Assembly: GCF_900497805.2 (NCBI RefSeq)
Contig: NW_020947390.1
Span: forward strand, 1,052,677 to 1,116,676
Length of the DNA stretch: 64,000 nucleotides
Source of the DNA: Vombatus ursinus
Lineage: Eukaryota > Chordata > Mammalia > Diprotodontia > Vombatidae
Direction of reading: 5' to 3'
The notes under the pieces are model-generated. The model saw nothing but the letters and a program-made list of their open reading frames with translations, made no database searches and was not told the DNA's origin. A program made the position numbers and the translations under genes. Shown piece by piece: positions 22,327 through 33,184 of the stretch; position 1 is the first letter of the stretch, and each line of letters begins with the position of its first letter.

Positions 22327-25256
22327 TTTAAAATTTATTTATTTTTAGTTTTCAACATTCACTTCCACAAGATTTTGAGTTCCAAATTTTTCTCCCCATC
22401 TCTCTTCTCTCCCCCACCCCAAGATGGCATGCATTTTGAGTACCCGTTTCTCTAATCTGCCCTCCCTTCTATCACCACACCCTTCTCCCCTTCCCCTTCT
22501 ATTTTCCTATAGGGCAGGATAGATTTCTATAACCCATTGTCTGTATATCTTATTTCCCAGTCGCACGTAAAAACAATTTTTAACATTTGTTTTTAAAATT
22601 TTGAGTTCCAAATTCTCTCCCTTCCTCCCTCCCCATTCACCCTCATTGAGAAGGCAAGCAACTTAATACAGTTTATACATGTGTACTCATGGAAAACACT
22701 TCCATAATGGTCATGTTGTGAAAAACTATATTAACCTTCATCCTGTTCCATCCTGTGTTTATTCTATTCTCTCCTTTGACTATGTCCCTCCTCAAAAGGG
22801 TTTGCTTCTGATTACCCATACCCCCAATCTGCCCTCCCTTCTATCATCTCCCCTCTCTTATCCCCTTCCCCTCTATTTTTTCTATAGGGTAAGACATATT
22901 TCCATATCCAATTGAGTGTGTATGTTATTCTTTCCTTAAACCAATCTGATGAGAATAAGATTCACTCATTCCCTCTCACCTTCCCCCACTTCCCCTCCAC
23001 TATAAAGGCTTTATCTTGGCTGTTTTATGTGAGATAATTTACCCCATTCTACCTCTCCCTTTCTCCTTCTCCCAGTATAATCCTCTCTCACACCTTAATT
23101 TTACTCTCCAGATATCATCCCTTCATCTTCTACTCACCCTGTGCCCTCTGTCTATCTAAATATCTATCTATCTATCTGCATATATATTTTTCCCTCCAAC
23201 TACCCTAATACTGACAAAAGTTTCATGAGTTACAAATATCATCTTTCCATGTAAGAATGTAAACAGTTCAACCTTAATAAGTCCCTTATGATTTCTCTTT
23301 CCTGTTTACCTCTTCATGCTTCTCTTGAGGCTTATATTTGAAAGTCATATTTTCTATTCAGCTCTGGTCTTTTCATCAACAATGCTTGAAAGTCCCCTAT
23401 TTCACTGAATGACCATTTTTCCCCTTGAAGGATTATACTCAGTTTTTATGGGTAGGTGATTGTTGGTTGTAATCCTAGCCCCTTTGACCTCCATAATATC
23501 ATATTCTAAGCCTTTTGGTCCCTTAATGTAGAAGCTGCTAAATCTTGTGTTATCCTAATTGTGTTTCCACAATACTTGAATTGTTTCTTTCTGGCTGCTT
23601 GCAATATTTTCTCCTTGTCCTGGGAAATCTGGAATTTGGCTACAATATTCCTAGGAGTTTTCCTTTGGGGATCTCTTTCAGGAAGTGATCAGTGGATTCT
23701 TTCCATTTCTATTTTACCCTCTGGTTCTAGAATATCAGGGCAGTTATCATTGATAATTTCTTGGAAGATGATATGTAGGCTCTTTTTGATCACAGCTTTC
23801 AGGTAGTCCAATAATTTTTAAATTCTCTCTCCTGGATCTATTTTCCAAGTCAGTTGTTTTTCCAGTGAGATATTTTACACAGTCTTCTATTTTTTCATTC
23901 TTTTGGTTTTGTTTTACAATGTCTTGATTTCTCATAAAGTCACTAGCTTCCAATTGCTCCATTCTAATTTTTAAGGAACTATTTTTTTCAATGAACTTTT
24001 GGACTTCCTTTTCCATTTGGCCAGTTCTGCTTTTGAAGGCATCCTTCTCCTCATTGACTTTTTGGACCTCTTTTGCCATTTGGATTAGGCTATTTTTTAA
24101 GGTGTTATTTTCTTCAGGATTTTTTTGGGTCTCATTTAGCTAGCTGTTGACTTGTTTTTCATGATTTTCTTGTATCACTCTCATTTCTCTTCCCAGCTTT
24201 TCCTCCATTTCTCTTACTTGCTTCTCAAAATCCTTTTTGAGCTCTTCCATGGCCTGTAACTGATTTATATTTTTCTTGGAGGATTTGGATGGAGGAACTT
24301 TGACTTTGTTGTCTTCTTCTGGGTGTATGTTTTGATCTTTGTCACCAAAGTAAGATTCTATGGTCTGAGTTTTTTGTGCTATTTCTCATGTTCCCAGCCT
24401 ATTACTTGAGTTATAAACTCTTTGTTAAGGTTGGGGTCTGCTTCCAGTATGGAGAATGCACTGTCCCAACCTTCAGGGGTTATGTGCAATTATTTTCAGA
24501 GACACTTATAGGGATGTGTGAATTTTCAGTTCTTCCAAGGAGGTATGATGGAAGGCAAGGTGTTACTCCTTTCCTGGCCTGTGCTCCAGTCTATGAGTGA
24601 CCACAAGCACTATTTTTTTTTTGCCTTGGAACTGTGAGGAGCATTCCCTCTCTACCACTACCACAAGGTCCACCATGCTAATGCTCTTCTTTGCCCCAGG
24701 ACTGCCACCCTGAGCTTTGATCCAGATCCAAGCATGGGCAAAGCAAAAGAATCCTGCCTCTATACCAACAAAGAGATCCCTGCACTCCCCCTCTGTTCAG
24801 CCTCTTGATCCCCACTCAGTCTGTGGGCAGAGCTCAGGAAGCAGCCACCACCCCAGGGCTGCACTGGCACTGGGGCCAGATGGAGCTCCTTTCTCACTGA
24901 GGTCCAACAGAGCTTTCCTACTGACCTTCTAAGCTGTCTTTGGTGTTTGTGGGTTGAGAAGTCTGGAAACCACCATAACTGCCCATGATTCAGTCCCTTG
25001 AGAACTTCTCCAGGTTTGCTGAGGCCAGATTTTTGCCTCCACAGCCCACGCTGAACTGCGCTCCTCTGCCAGCCTGTCACAATGGAATTTTTCCATCAAC
25101 CATCTAGGTTGTCTTGGGCTGGAAATTTGTTTCACTGTCTTTTTATGGGGTCTGCTGTTCTAGAATTTGTTTAGAGCCATTTTTTAAAGGTATTTGAAGG
25201 GGTTTGAGGGACAGCTCAAACAAGTCACTGCCTTTACTCTCCCATCTTGACTCCAC
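22327..25256 (-). mobile_element. Full-length-looking ORF1-only L1 derivative (HAL1-like)
   Basis: A minus-strand element of about 2.93 kb bounded by a perfect 14-bp target duplication, AAGAACTGCCATTT, at 22313-22326 and 25257-25270. From its 5' end (right), a roughly 1.1-kb GC-richer leader (25256-24100) opens near GGAGTCAAGATGGGAGAGTA. An L1 ORF1 remnant (24079-23747) encodes a coiled coil of charged heptads, then the L1 ORF1 signature DLENRSRRENLKIIGLPES (RRM start). The C-terminal ORF1 continues out of frame to about 23500 (ERIH, KYCGNTIRIT-like). A purine-rich 3'UTR (23240-22330) ends in an A-rich tail. No ORF2 endonuclease or reverse transcriptase is present and there is no room for one. 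HAL1 elements are known L1 derivatives that keep ORF1 and lost ORF2; this fits that design. An L1 with a private internal deletion is the alternative. ORF1 is broken by at least one frameshift and several stops. Confidence 0.82.
22330..22915 (-). repeat. Repeated L1-tail modules in the HAL1-like 3'UTR
   Basis: Two related modules lie head to tail. Each has a purine-rich block (GAAGGGAGGGCAGATT on minus) followed by an AATTTGGAACTCAAAAT block and an A-rich end. The outer module runs 22915-22572, the terminal one 22560-22330. The truncated relative at 1089-1879 has the same two modules, so this is a family trait and not a private event. Confidence 0.65.
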
Positions 25257-25462
25257 AAGAACTGCCATTTCTCAAGAGGAAGACTTGCCTATAACAGGGT
25301 ACATTAAGATGGAATTTGAAAATAGACTTCAGTATGCACATGGCCACCACTACCTGAAGTATAGTTCACAGCTAAGGAAGAAGCACTGCATTTTTTAGTT
25401 ATTTTATTCTTGGCCCTGATGCTTAGCCCTTAGTCTCTAATATCTAATTAGAAGTATATATT

Positions 25463-26190
25463 GAGCCCAAAGGGCTTTAAAAATGTGCATACCCTTTGAC
25501 CCAGCAATAGCACTTCTAGGGCTGTATCCCAAAGAGATCATATAAATGGGAAAAGATCCCACATGTACAAAAATATTTATAGCAGCTTTTTTTGTGGTGG
25601 CAAAGTATTGGAAATTGAGAGGATGCCCATCAATTGGGGAATGGCTAAACAAGTTGTGGTATATGAATGTAATGGAATACTATTGTGCTATAAGAAATGA
25701 TGAGCAGGCAGACTTCAGAAAAACCTGGAAAGACTTGTATGGTTTGATGCTGAGTGAAGTGAGCAGAACCAGAAGAATGTTGTACATAGGAACAGCCACA
25801 TTGTGTGATGACTAATATTGATAGACTTAGCCCTTCTCAGCAATGCAAGGATCTGAGACGTCTCCAAAGACCTCATGATGGAAAATGCTATCCACATCCA
25901 AAGAAAGAACTATGGAGTTTGAATGTACATGGAAACATACTATTTGCTATTTTTTTCCTTCTGTTGTATTTTTTTTGTCCTCTTTCTGATGGTTCCTCCT
26001 ATTGATTCTAATCTCTACTTACAATATCACTAATGTGAAAATAGGAATGTATATGTGTAGCCTATATCAGATTGCACACTGTCTTGGGGAAGGAGGTTTG
26101 GTGAGAGGGGGAGAAAAACTTAAAACTCAAAAGTTTATGGAAGTGGTCTTTGATAAATCAAAATAAATTAATAAAAAATAAAAATAAAAA
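25463..26190 (+). mobile_element. 5'-truncated L1 with perfect target duplication
   Basis: L1 ORF2 end and 3'UTR: GCATACCCTTTGACCCAGCA, GGGCTGTATCCCAAAGAGAT, TTTATAGCAGC, GTGGTGGCAAAGTATTGG, TGCCCATCAATTGGGGAATG and GAGTGAAGTGAGCAGAACCA. The last ORF2 codons stay open from 25546 to 25815 (MGKDPTCTKIFIAAFFVVAKYWK). The A-rich tail ends at 26190. The target site AGAAGTATATATT is identical at 25450-25462 and 26191-26203 (13 bp). Only about 730 bp remain, so it is dead on arrival. One of the youngest insertions here. Confidence 0.95.
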
Positions 26191-26284
26191 AGAAGTATAT
26201 ATTAATTTAAATGTCCTAATATTTCTTCTGGGGAGTAGAAAGCATTTTCAACATGTATTGTTTTGAGAACTATGACAGTATCCA

Positions 26285-26478
26285 GGAAGAAGGAGGTGGT
26301 AAATGCCTTAGACTTGGTGATAGAAGTCTAAATTTCAAATTGGGACTCTCTATCAGCTTGGGTGACTTTGAGCAAGACACTTTTTTTTCCCTCAAACCCT
26401 CAATTTCTTCATACATAAAATAAGGGGTTTGGATTAAATACTCTGAAAGATTCCTTGCAGTTCTAAAATCCTACAAGT
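26285..26478 (+). repeat. MIR SINE
   Basis: AATGCCTTAGACTTGGTGAT, GGGTGACTTTGAGCAAGACA, CCTCAATTTCTTCATACATA and AAATAAGGGGTTTGGATTAA follow MIR order. Confidence 0.7.
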
Positions 26479-26805
26479 AGTAATTCTAGAGTTTTTATTC
26501 TACAACCATTAAATTCAACATTATGTAACAACTGATGTCTGCGTATCTAAATTAATTAATGAAATTCCCTTGAATTCTTCTTCCACTTCAAGGAACTTTG
26601 TTGAATACAACTATAAAAGAAGATTACAAAAACTGTAAAGTAAGAAAGCCCTAATTTCTTTTACAAATGTAGTGTACCCTGCCAAACTGAATGACTTAAA
26701 ATTTCACAAAAACACATTGTACTTCCCCACTTCCTTGTCTTTCCTGCTATCATTACTTGTGCCTACCATGCATATATTTCTTACTGCTGAAATCTGGTCC
26801 TGTGG

Positions 26806-27185
26806 GCAATGTCCTTTTTAAATGCCACCCCTTCCCTGGAGGCTTACCTGATCTCTTCACCACCACTGCCATCTCAGTTAGAAATAATTTTTTTTTTTGG
26901 CTAGGCAATGGAGTTAAGTGATTTGTCCAGGGTCTAGTGAGCTAGTGAGTGTTATGTGTCTGAGGCCGGATTTGAACTCAGGTCCTCCTGATTCCAGGGC
27001 CAGTGCTCTATCCACTGTACCACCCAGCTGCCCCGAAATAATCTTTTCTTGATAAGGCTTTATACCTCTCTTACTATATCACATTTTGTACCATGATCCA
27101 TCTACACAACTACTTCCCCAACTAGATTATAAGTTTTTTTAGGACAAAGGTGATCCATTTATCTTTAGATTTCCCTGTCTCCTAA
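26806..27185 (+). mobile_element. L2 3' region split by a WSINE
   Basis: ATGCCACCCCTTCCCTGGAG before the insert and ACTAGATTATAAGTTTTTTT after it are parts of the L2 3' end. A WSINE lies between (26889-27034). Confidence 0.65.
26889..27034 (-). mobile_element. WSINE1-like SINE in L2
   Basis: Antisense: TTAAGTGATTTGTCCAGGGT, CGGATTTGAACTCAGGTCCT (antisense B-box) and CACTGTACCACCCAGCTGCC at the head end. The 8-bp flanks GAAATAAT (26881-26888 and 27035-27042) match exactly. Confidence 0.92.
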
Positions 27186-27189
27186 TCTG

Positions 27190-27600
27190 TCATCAGTCAA
27201 CATCTATTTAACAATGGCTTAGTATGTACTGTCCTAAACACTGGGAATACAAAGAAAGGCAAGAACATTCCCTGCTCTCAGAAAGCCCACAGACTGATAG
27301 GGTAAAGACATGCAAACCACTATGTACAAGTAAACTATATATAGGATAAATTTGAGATAATCAGCATAGGGAAGTTTGTAGAAAAGGGGAGCAGAAAGAC
27401 TTCCTATAGCAGTTGGTCTTTTTAGCTGGACTTTGAAAAAATCCAGGAAAGGCAGGAGGCAGAGGTAAGAGAGAGAATTCCATGTCTGGAGAGCTGCCAG
27501 TTAAATTCTACATAGTGGAGAGATGGAATAATTTGTGTGAGGAATAGAAATGATGACTGTGTCACAGTAGGGACTAAATGAATGAAACTTAGTATGATAA
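27190..27600 (-). mobile_element. L2 3' end (antisense)
   Basis: Runs from TCAACATCTATTTAACAATG and ACACTGGGAATACAAAGAAA through GCTCTCAGAAAGCCCACAGA to sequence matching the L2 C-terminal coding region in antisense. It lies tail-to-tail with the L2 at 26806-27185. Confidence 0.65.
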
Positions 27601-27711
27601 TTTTCATCATTTTAGCCCAGGCAATTTATATTTTTGAAGTTGTAATATTTTCAGGAAAATCCTAGGATGTTTTGTAGCATTTAGATTTTCATGTTTCTGC
27701 CCTATCCAATG

Positions 27712-27900
27712 TATTCTTCAGATATTCATTGAGTCAATAAACATTTATAAGTTCCTACTATGTGTCAGGCAATGTGCTAAGTGCTGAAGATACAAATACA
27801 AACCAAAAGAAAGACAGTGAGTGCCTGCCCTCAAGGAGCTTATAATCCAAAACTGAAAAGAAGATGGGTCTGGGAGAGTAGAAGGTAAGAAGGTACCCCA
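27712..27900 (-). mobile_element. L2 3' end (antisense)
   Basis: GTCAATAAACATTTATAAGT, TCCTACTATGTGTCAGGCAA, GTGCTAAGTGCTGAAGATAC and CCTCAAGGAGCTTATAATCC: a good antisense L2 tail. Confidence 0.8.
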
Positions 27901-29044
27901 TTAGGGTACGGTGGAGAGTTCTAGAGAAGTCCAAAAGCAGTGTAGCTGGTGGAAAATAAGAACAGAAACTATAATGAGCTCCCTCTTTACCTACAGGTCC
28001 TGGAGACCATGGCCATCATAGAAGGTACTGATTAGACGTGGATACCAAGCAGATTCAATCTTGCAGCATGAGATTTCACAGTAATCAGTTTTCTGGGGAA
28101 AGAGGGCATAGTGGGCTATGATAACAAATTGTAGGAATGGGGTTCAGGAACAAAGGCAACCTTTAAATGATAGTCTCCCTTGGGATAATGACAAAACTCA
28201 CCAATGGTAAATAATTACATTTATAGTTTAAATCTTTTTGTACTTCATGTTGCTTACAGTTTTCAAGCTGACATTTTGGAGTACCCAGCCTTGTGCTTTT
28301 TATAGTCACTTTAGTTATCAAAGTATAAAATCTATTTGTTAAAGTTCCTAGTGGTGTCTGTAAAACAACATTTCTAAATGAGAAAACACTTTTGTCTCTT
28401 GTCTTAAATTTTGTTGTTGTTGTTGTTTTCTTTCTATCTGTAGAGAATAAAATCAAGCAGAAGATAAAAGACATTTTAATGGAGCAAATACAATTAGAGA
28501 GGGTTTTTTTTTTGGTTTGTTTTTTTTAATTATTTAAATATTCCATTCTTAGAAAAGGAGAAAGCTGTATAAGTACTTAGATAGTTTTTGTTTCGTAAAT
28601 CTCTGAGCTAGGAAAACCCATGTGCATGAATATCCATAAACGCACACCCAGAGCAACTCTTCATAAATCATCCAAGAACAAGGACAGGAAAGATTCTATT
28701 ATTATCCTCTCTTACTATTTTAGAACTTGGCTTAAGTTAGCTATTTTTGGGAAAGAATGGGTCAGAGAAAAAATAGTAAGAAGGCTGTGCAACATTCCTT
28801 GTCAAGCTCTCTCTTTGACCCCAGTCCAGTCTAGCAATGACATGTAGGTAGTTGCTGACTTCCTTGTCCCACGTGCTTCCATGTGTATGTTAGAAGAATC
28901 AGATACTGTAAAAGCCACTCCATTGGAAAGCATTCTTTCACTGAAGCAAAATAAATATATAGCTGTTTCAGACTGATATGAATATTTAGTCAAATTTGAG
29001 AAGTCAGTATAAGTGAAATTAAAGTGACTAGTCAATAATACTCA
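27901..29044. other. Unique sequence
   Basis: No family recognised; T-runs at about 28502-28528. The minus-strand open frame 28474-28163 lies here without homology or splice support. Confidence 0.4.
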
Positions 29045-29132
29045 TTGAAAGAGTGTGACATGATTCAAATCTAGGTCTATCAAGGCCCCAAGCCCTACAT
29101 TCTTTCTGTCATGCCATATTCCCTTTATACTC
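29045..29132 (-). repeat. MIR fragment
   Basis: Antisense MIR with GATTCAAATCTAGGTCTATC and CATTCTTTCTGTCATGCCAT. Confidence 0.55.
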
Positions 29133-29804
29133 AAAAACAGAGAGGAATAAATCAAACAAAGCTTAACCATAGGGAGAAAGTATTACAGGAAATTGTATAT
29201 GATAATATAAATGTTAAATCACTTTCATGTGATTAAATTTCTTAATCAGGTACTCAGAGGAGCTAGTACTTCACAAGAAGGTCTGATTAAAAGTGAAATT
29301 TGTCAACCCTAGATGGTACTATGCCTTGATAATATGCTTCATGTCTCTTTTATAAACTTAGTTGCTAAGATAATTTTAGAAACATATAGAATTTTATTAA
29401 CTAATAGAATAAATAGAAATTTAGTACTTGTTATGATTATGCAAATTATAAGAAAAGATTCATCAATCTCAGCTTGCCCATCTCCTATATTTAGGACCTA
29501 CTTAACTAATCTTTTTGCTTTGTTTTGTTTACCTGGTCTATGAAAATCCTTCAACCTTGAAACATCTAGTATCCTTGACCATCCATAATTCTTGGTTTAT
29601 ATATTTTTGGTTTTATATTTTGTTTTGTTTTCATTATCTCTGTGTTGCCTCTTAGAGATCCTAGAAACTTTTCTATCTGGATTGCTAAAAATAATACATT
29701 TCTTTAGCTTTTGCAGTTCTCCAGGACAACTTAAAACTTACAAACAGAACTTGCTCTGTAATTTTTTTTTCCTTTCTCATTATTTCCTTGTCATATCTTA
29801 GGAA
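29133..29804. other. Unique AT-rich sequence
   Basis: No repeat or gene recognised. Confidence 0.4.
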
Positions 29805-30000
29805 TTTCCAATATAGCAAAATAGAAAGATCACTGGATTTGGAGTCAGACAGCATTTATTAAAATATACTTATCTGTGTCATATTGGGAGAGTTACACAA
29901 CTTTTTGCCCTCAGTTTCTGGCTTTTTACAATAAGGAGGTTGGTCTATACCAATCTTTAAGGTCTATTTCATTCTCTATGAACATGATGATATCATGACT
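29805..30000 (+). repeat. MIR SINE
   Basis: AAATAGAAAGATCACTGGAT, TTTGGAGTCAGACAGCA, CCTCAGTTTCTGGC and TTGGTCTATACCAATC follow MIR order, diverged. Confidence 0.65.
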
Positions 30001-30320
30001 AGATAAAAATATTTTAATTAGCTGAAAAGAAGAAGATTTTCATTACTATTTGGAATAAACTTTAACATTTAATTACAGCAAGCAAAACAAGTACCCAATT
30101 TGAATCTGTCAGTTTGTGAATGAAACAACCGAAAAGAGACTGTGAGTTTTTTATTAGTTACCTTTATCTGCTTTGACCATATTCTTTTTTATATATAAAA
30201 CTTCTTAAGTTTTATAAACTTCAAAATTATTGATTTCACTAATTTTATTATGGTATTTTATAAAGTACAAAGAGTAGAGTAAACAGCAAAACAAAATGAA
30301 AATTAAATGTATAAGTAACT
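30001..30320. other. Unique AT-rich sequence
   Basis: Nothing recognised. Confidence 0.4.
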
Positions 30321-30324
30321 TAAT

Positions 30325-30960
30325 TTATTTATTTATTCAAAAGCATTACCTACTGTATGCAAGCCTCCAAATTAAGTACTAGGGCTTCAAAGGCAAAAAT
30401 AAAATACTCTCTGCCCTCAAGAATCCAAGACTGGGAAGGCATAACACATATATATACAAGTCAAAAACACAATATGTACAAAGTGATGAGGGGAAGGGTG
30501 TTGCACCAGTAACCAGAAGGAGGAGGAAAGACTTCATTTTTTTGTTCAGTCACTTTTCAGTCATGTCTGACTTTTCCTAACTCCATTTAGAGTTTTCTTG
30601 GCAAAGATACTGAAATGGTTCGCCATCTCCTTCTCCAGCTCATTTTACAGAAAAGGAAACTGAGGCAAATATTGTTAAGTGATTTGCCTAGGGTCACACA
30701 GCTACTAAGTGTCTGAGGCCAGATTTGAACTCAGGTCTTTCTGACTCCAGGATGGCACTGTATCCACTGTACCACCTAGCTTCCCTAAGACTTCATGTAA
30801 GAAGTGACATTTGAGCTGAGCCTTGAATCCGTTAGGGATTCTAATAGGCAGAGGTGAAGAGGGAGTGCAAATCAGGAATGGGTGATATCCTATGCCAATC
30901 AATGGAGGGGAGAGGTATAATGTCATCCATGAGGAGCAGCAAGAAACTAGTATGTCAGAG
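30325..30960 (-). mobile_element. L2 3' end (antisense) split by a SINE
   Basis: Antisense L2 tail (CATTACCTACTGTATGCAAG, CTCTGCCCTCAAGAATCCAA) to 30537, then resumption at 30787 with AAGAAGTGACATTTGAGCTG, the antisense of the L2 C-terminal region. The tRNA-RTE SINE at 30538-30786 separates the halves. Confidence 0.75.
30538..30786 (-). mobile_element. tRNA-RTE SINE (MAR1-like)
   Basis: On the minus strand the element has a WSINE-like tRNA head, a MIR-like middle (antisense GAAACTGAGGCAAA) and an RTE-derived tail. The tail, seen on plus as TTGTTCAGTCACTTTTCAGT and ACTTTTCCTAACTCCATTTA, parallels the 3' end of the RTE at 7673. The 10-bp target AAGACTTCAT is identical at 30528-30537 and 30787-30796. 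Confidence 0.85.
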
Positions 30961-31865
30961 ATATGACAATGAACATCTCATTAGTTAGCTAAATAAAATG
31001 CTTTACTGTAAAATTCCAGCATATTCTATCTTTAATTTTCAATGTCATTTTAAAAGCCTAATAGTGTTTTATAATATATTCTTTTTTTGTAATTCAAGCA
31101 AGAGGCAGGGGCATATATTGCAAAGTGATCTTACTTGAAAGCCAGTTGTTCCTAATTAACATAAGGAAATGCATTTCTGTATTGGATCATGTAGTATATA
31201 GCAAAGGGTTAAACCCTAGCCAAACAAAAGTTCGTAGAACAAGTCCAAGTTACTAGTGCAGTTAATCTGTTTTTGCTGAGTCCATTTCTTGTATTGATTT
31301 TTGATCTGGGCAATACATTGCCAGGAGCTGAAGTTATTCACAGTCGAAAGCATTTGCTCTGTTTTTTTGTTTATTTCAGTGGGTAGTTCATGTCTATGTA
31401 CACTTACTGCCCAGAAGCCAAAAGGGGATGTCAGAGCTGAGGGTACTGAATGGCAAACTCGATTAATACTTATTATTCTTCATGGAGGGATGATATCTGC
31501 CTTCAGATGCACATGTAATAAATGAGGTAGTGCCTTATTCCTACTCCAGTTAGCTTAGGGAGTTCATACCATTACAGTGAAGGTTACTTGGTTTCAGAGA
31601 TAGAGGATGAATGAGTTTATGGTAATTGTCTTGCTATACTGAGTAAGAATATTGAATATAAGAGCCATTTGGAAGAATACAAAAAACCAGGACAGCATTT
31701 CAAACATTTTCAGTAAAGAGTATGCTTAAAATGAAGGAGGCCTGTTCACCTGCTGCTATTTTTGATGCTAAAGTCATCTTATTAGTTTGGATCCCACTAT
31801 GAATTTGTGATCAATTAGACACAAAGTAGGCCAAGTTTTATTTCTGTACAACTGATGAATAAAAT
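30961..31865. other. Repeat-free block
   Basis: About 900 bp without a recognised repeat. The part at about 31260-31560 has mixed composition and could be conserved non-coding DNA; this is a guess from composition only. Confidence 0.2.
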
Positions 31866-32090
31866 GGGGGCAGCTAAGTGGCACAGTGGATAGAGTACTG
31901 GCCTGGATTCAGGAGGACCTGAGTTCAAATCCAGCCTCAGACACTTACTAGTTGTGTGCCTCAGTTTCCTAATCTGTTAAATGAGCTGGAGGAGGAAATG
32001 GCAAACCACTCCAATATCTTTGCTAAGAAAATCCCAAATGGGATCACAAAGAGTCAGATGTGACTAGTTGACTAAACAACAACAAAAAAG
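31866..32090 (+). mobile_element. tRNA-RTE SINE (MAR1-like)
   Basis: Head GGGGCAGCTAAGTGGCACAG, B-box-like GAGTTCAAATCC, middle CTCAGTTTCCTAATCTG and GAGGAAATGGCAAACCACTC. The RTE-like tail is TCACAAAGAGTCAGATGTGA then GACTAAACAACAACAA. The tail resembles that of the RTE at 7673-10905. Confidence 0.9.
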
Positions 32091-32204
32091 GGAAATAATT
32101 GCAAGATAAATCAGCATTTATCTTGAAAGAGTTAAAGAGAGCAGTCTTTAAATATTTTTCTGTGCCCTTTTATATCAAAGTAATTGATATGCCAATTATG
32201 TCAT

Positions 32205-32618
32205 CCATCCTTCAAGATTCAACTCAAATGCCATCTTCTATAGAAGGCCTTTCCTGGTTCCCCTAGCAGCTAGTTCCTTTGCCTCTAAGGTTAGTTGAGA
32301 TTGCTCTAGAAATAAAGCACTTACTAAGTGCTTATTATGTACCAGATACCGTGTTAACCTTGATTTTATTATCAATATACATATATGTATATGTGTATAT
32401 AATTACATCACACATATGCGCATATTTCTGAAAACACAATATATGTGTGTGTATATACATGAGTTTTTCCCCTTATCATAATGTAAAGGTCCTTGAGGGC
32501 AGGGACTGTTTTTGCTTTTCTATGTTTCTACAGCACTTAACCCAATGCTTGGCATATAGTAAGCACTTAATAAATGCTTAAATGTTCAAATAAATGCTCA
32601 AAACTACATTGTGTTTAA
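32205..32618 (+). mobile_element. L2 3' region, interrupted
   Basis: CAAGATTCAACTCAAATGCC and CTATAGAAGGCCTTTCCTGG are the L2 coding end. TGAGGGCAGGGACTG, CCCAATGCTTGGCATATAGT and AAGCACTTAATAAATGCTTA are its tail. Between them lie a short antisense L2 tail (about 32310-32360) and a TA/TG tract (about 32375-32460). Confidence 0.75.
32375..32460. repeat. TA/TG simple repeat
   Basis: ATATATGTATATGTG and TATGTGTGTGTATATAC runs. Confidence 0.8.
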
Positions 32619-32639
32619 AATGCCATATAATTCTTTTCA

Positions 32640-32905
32640 CTAATTTAGTTTTCTGCTTATCTGGTCTAGGTTAGTGAGCAGCTGCATGTAATTCTGAGTA
32701 AAGGAAGCCAAATGGCTAGAATTAATCAAATAAGGATGAAAAAGCATATGATATCAATTGTGAAATCACTCACCCCAAATGAGTGGTGTGCCTTACTTTG
32801 CAGGTCAGCCATTGTAACAAAATTTCAGGAAGCTGACACCATCTTTTTAAATAATGATACACCCTTATACCAGTTTATGAATGATGGAATAAACTGTGAC
32901 TGTAG
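32640..32905. other. Repeat-free block, candidate conserved non-coding DNA
   Basis: No repeat signature. Contains TAATT-type motifs (GAATTAATCAAATAAGG) and a CAGCTG E-box. Candidate only, from composition. Confidence 0.2.
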
Positions 32906-32949
32906 GGATTCTCAAACTGTGGACTCCAGTTTAGGGATGCAAGCATGGG

Positions 32950-33128
32950 GAAGATTCACTCTGCATCTCATTATCTACCTTTGGGCAAGACCCTTAATCT
33001 CCCTGGGCTTCTGTCTCCTCATATAAAAGGAGGATAATAATATACTCACTACCTCCCTAAAAGGATCATTAAGAAAACTGAATGAGATAGCATTTTGTAC
33101 CTCTAAAGCACTATACAAGTAGAAAGGA
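32950..33128 (+). repeat. MIR SINE 3' part
   Basis: TTGGGCAAGACCCTTAATCT, GGAGGATAATAATATACTCA, AATGAGATAGCATTTTG and AAAGCACTATACAAGTA follow MIR order. Confidence 0.75.
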
Positions 33129-33145
33129 TTTTTATACTACTGATA

Positions 33146-33182
33146 GTGTGTGTGTGTGTGTATGTGTGTGTGTGTGTGTGAA
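33146..33182. repeat. TG microsatellite
   Basis: An uninterrupted TG run except for one TA step. Confidence 0.95.
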
Positions 33183-33184
33183 AC

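Noticed and set aside
23747-24079. Host coiled-coil protein gene
   Set aside because: The peptide carries the L1 ORF1 signature and lies within an insertion bounded by target duplications.
24760-25080. Minus-strand 106-codon frame in GC-richer DNA
   Set aside because: It lies in the leader of the HAL1-like element, upstream of ORF1. Relative GC content keeps it open by chance.
22327-25256. Endogenous retrovirus considered for this 3-kb element
   Set aside because: No long terminal repeats, primer site, gag, pol or env signature. ORF1 motifs, an A-rich end and a 14-bp target duplication fit an L1 derivative.
28003-28040. Acceptor-like CTTTACCTACAG followed by GTCCTGGAGACCATGGCC
   Set aside because: A single acceptor-like site without a following open exon of useful length or a matching donor.
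28163-28474. 103-codon minus-strand frame in unique DNA
   Set aside because: It starts in T/TTG-rich simple sequence, has no recognisable motif, and shows no splice or start context better than chance.
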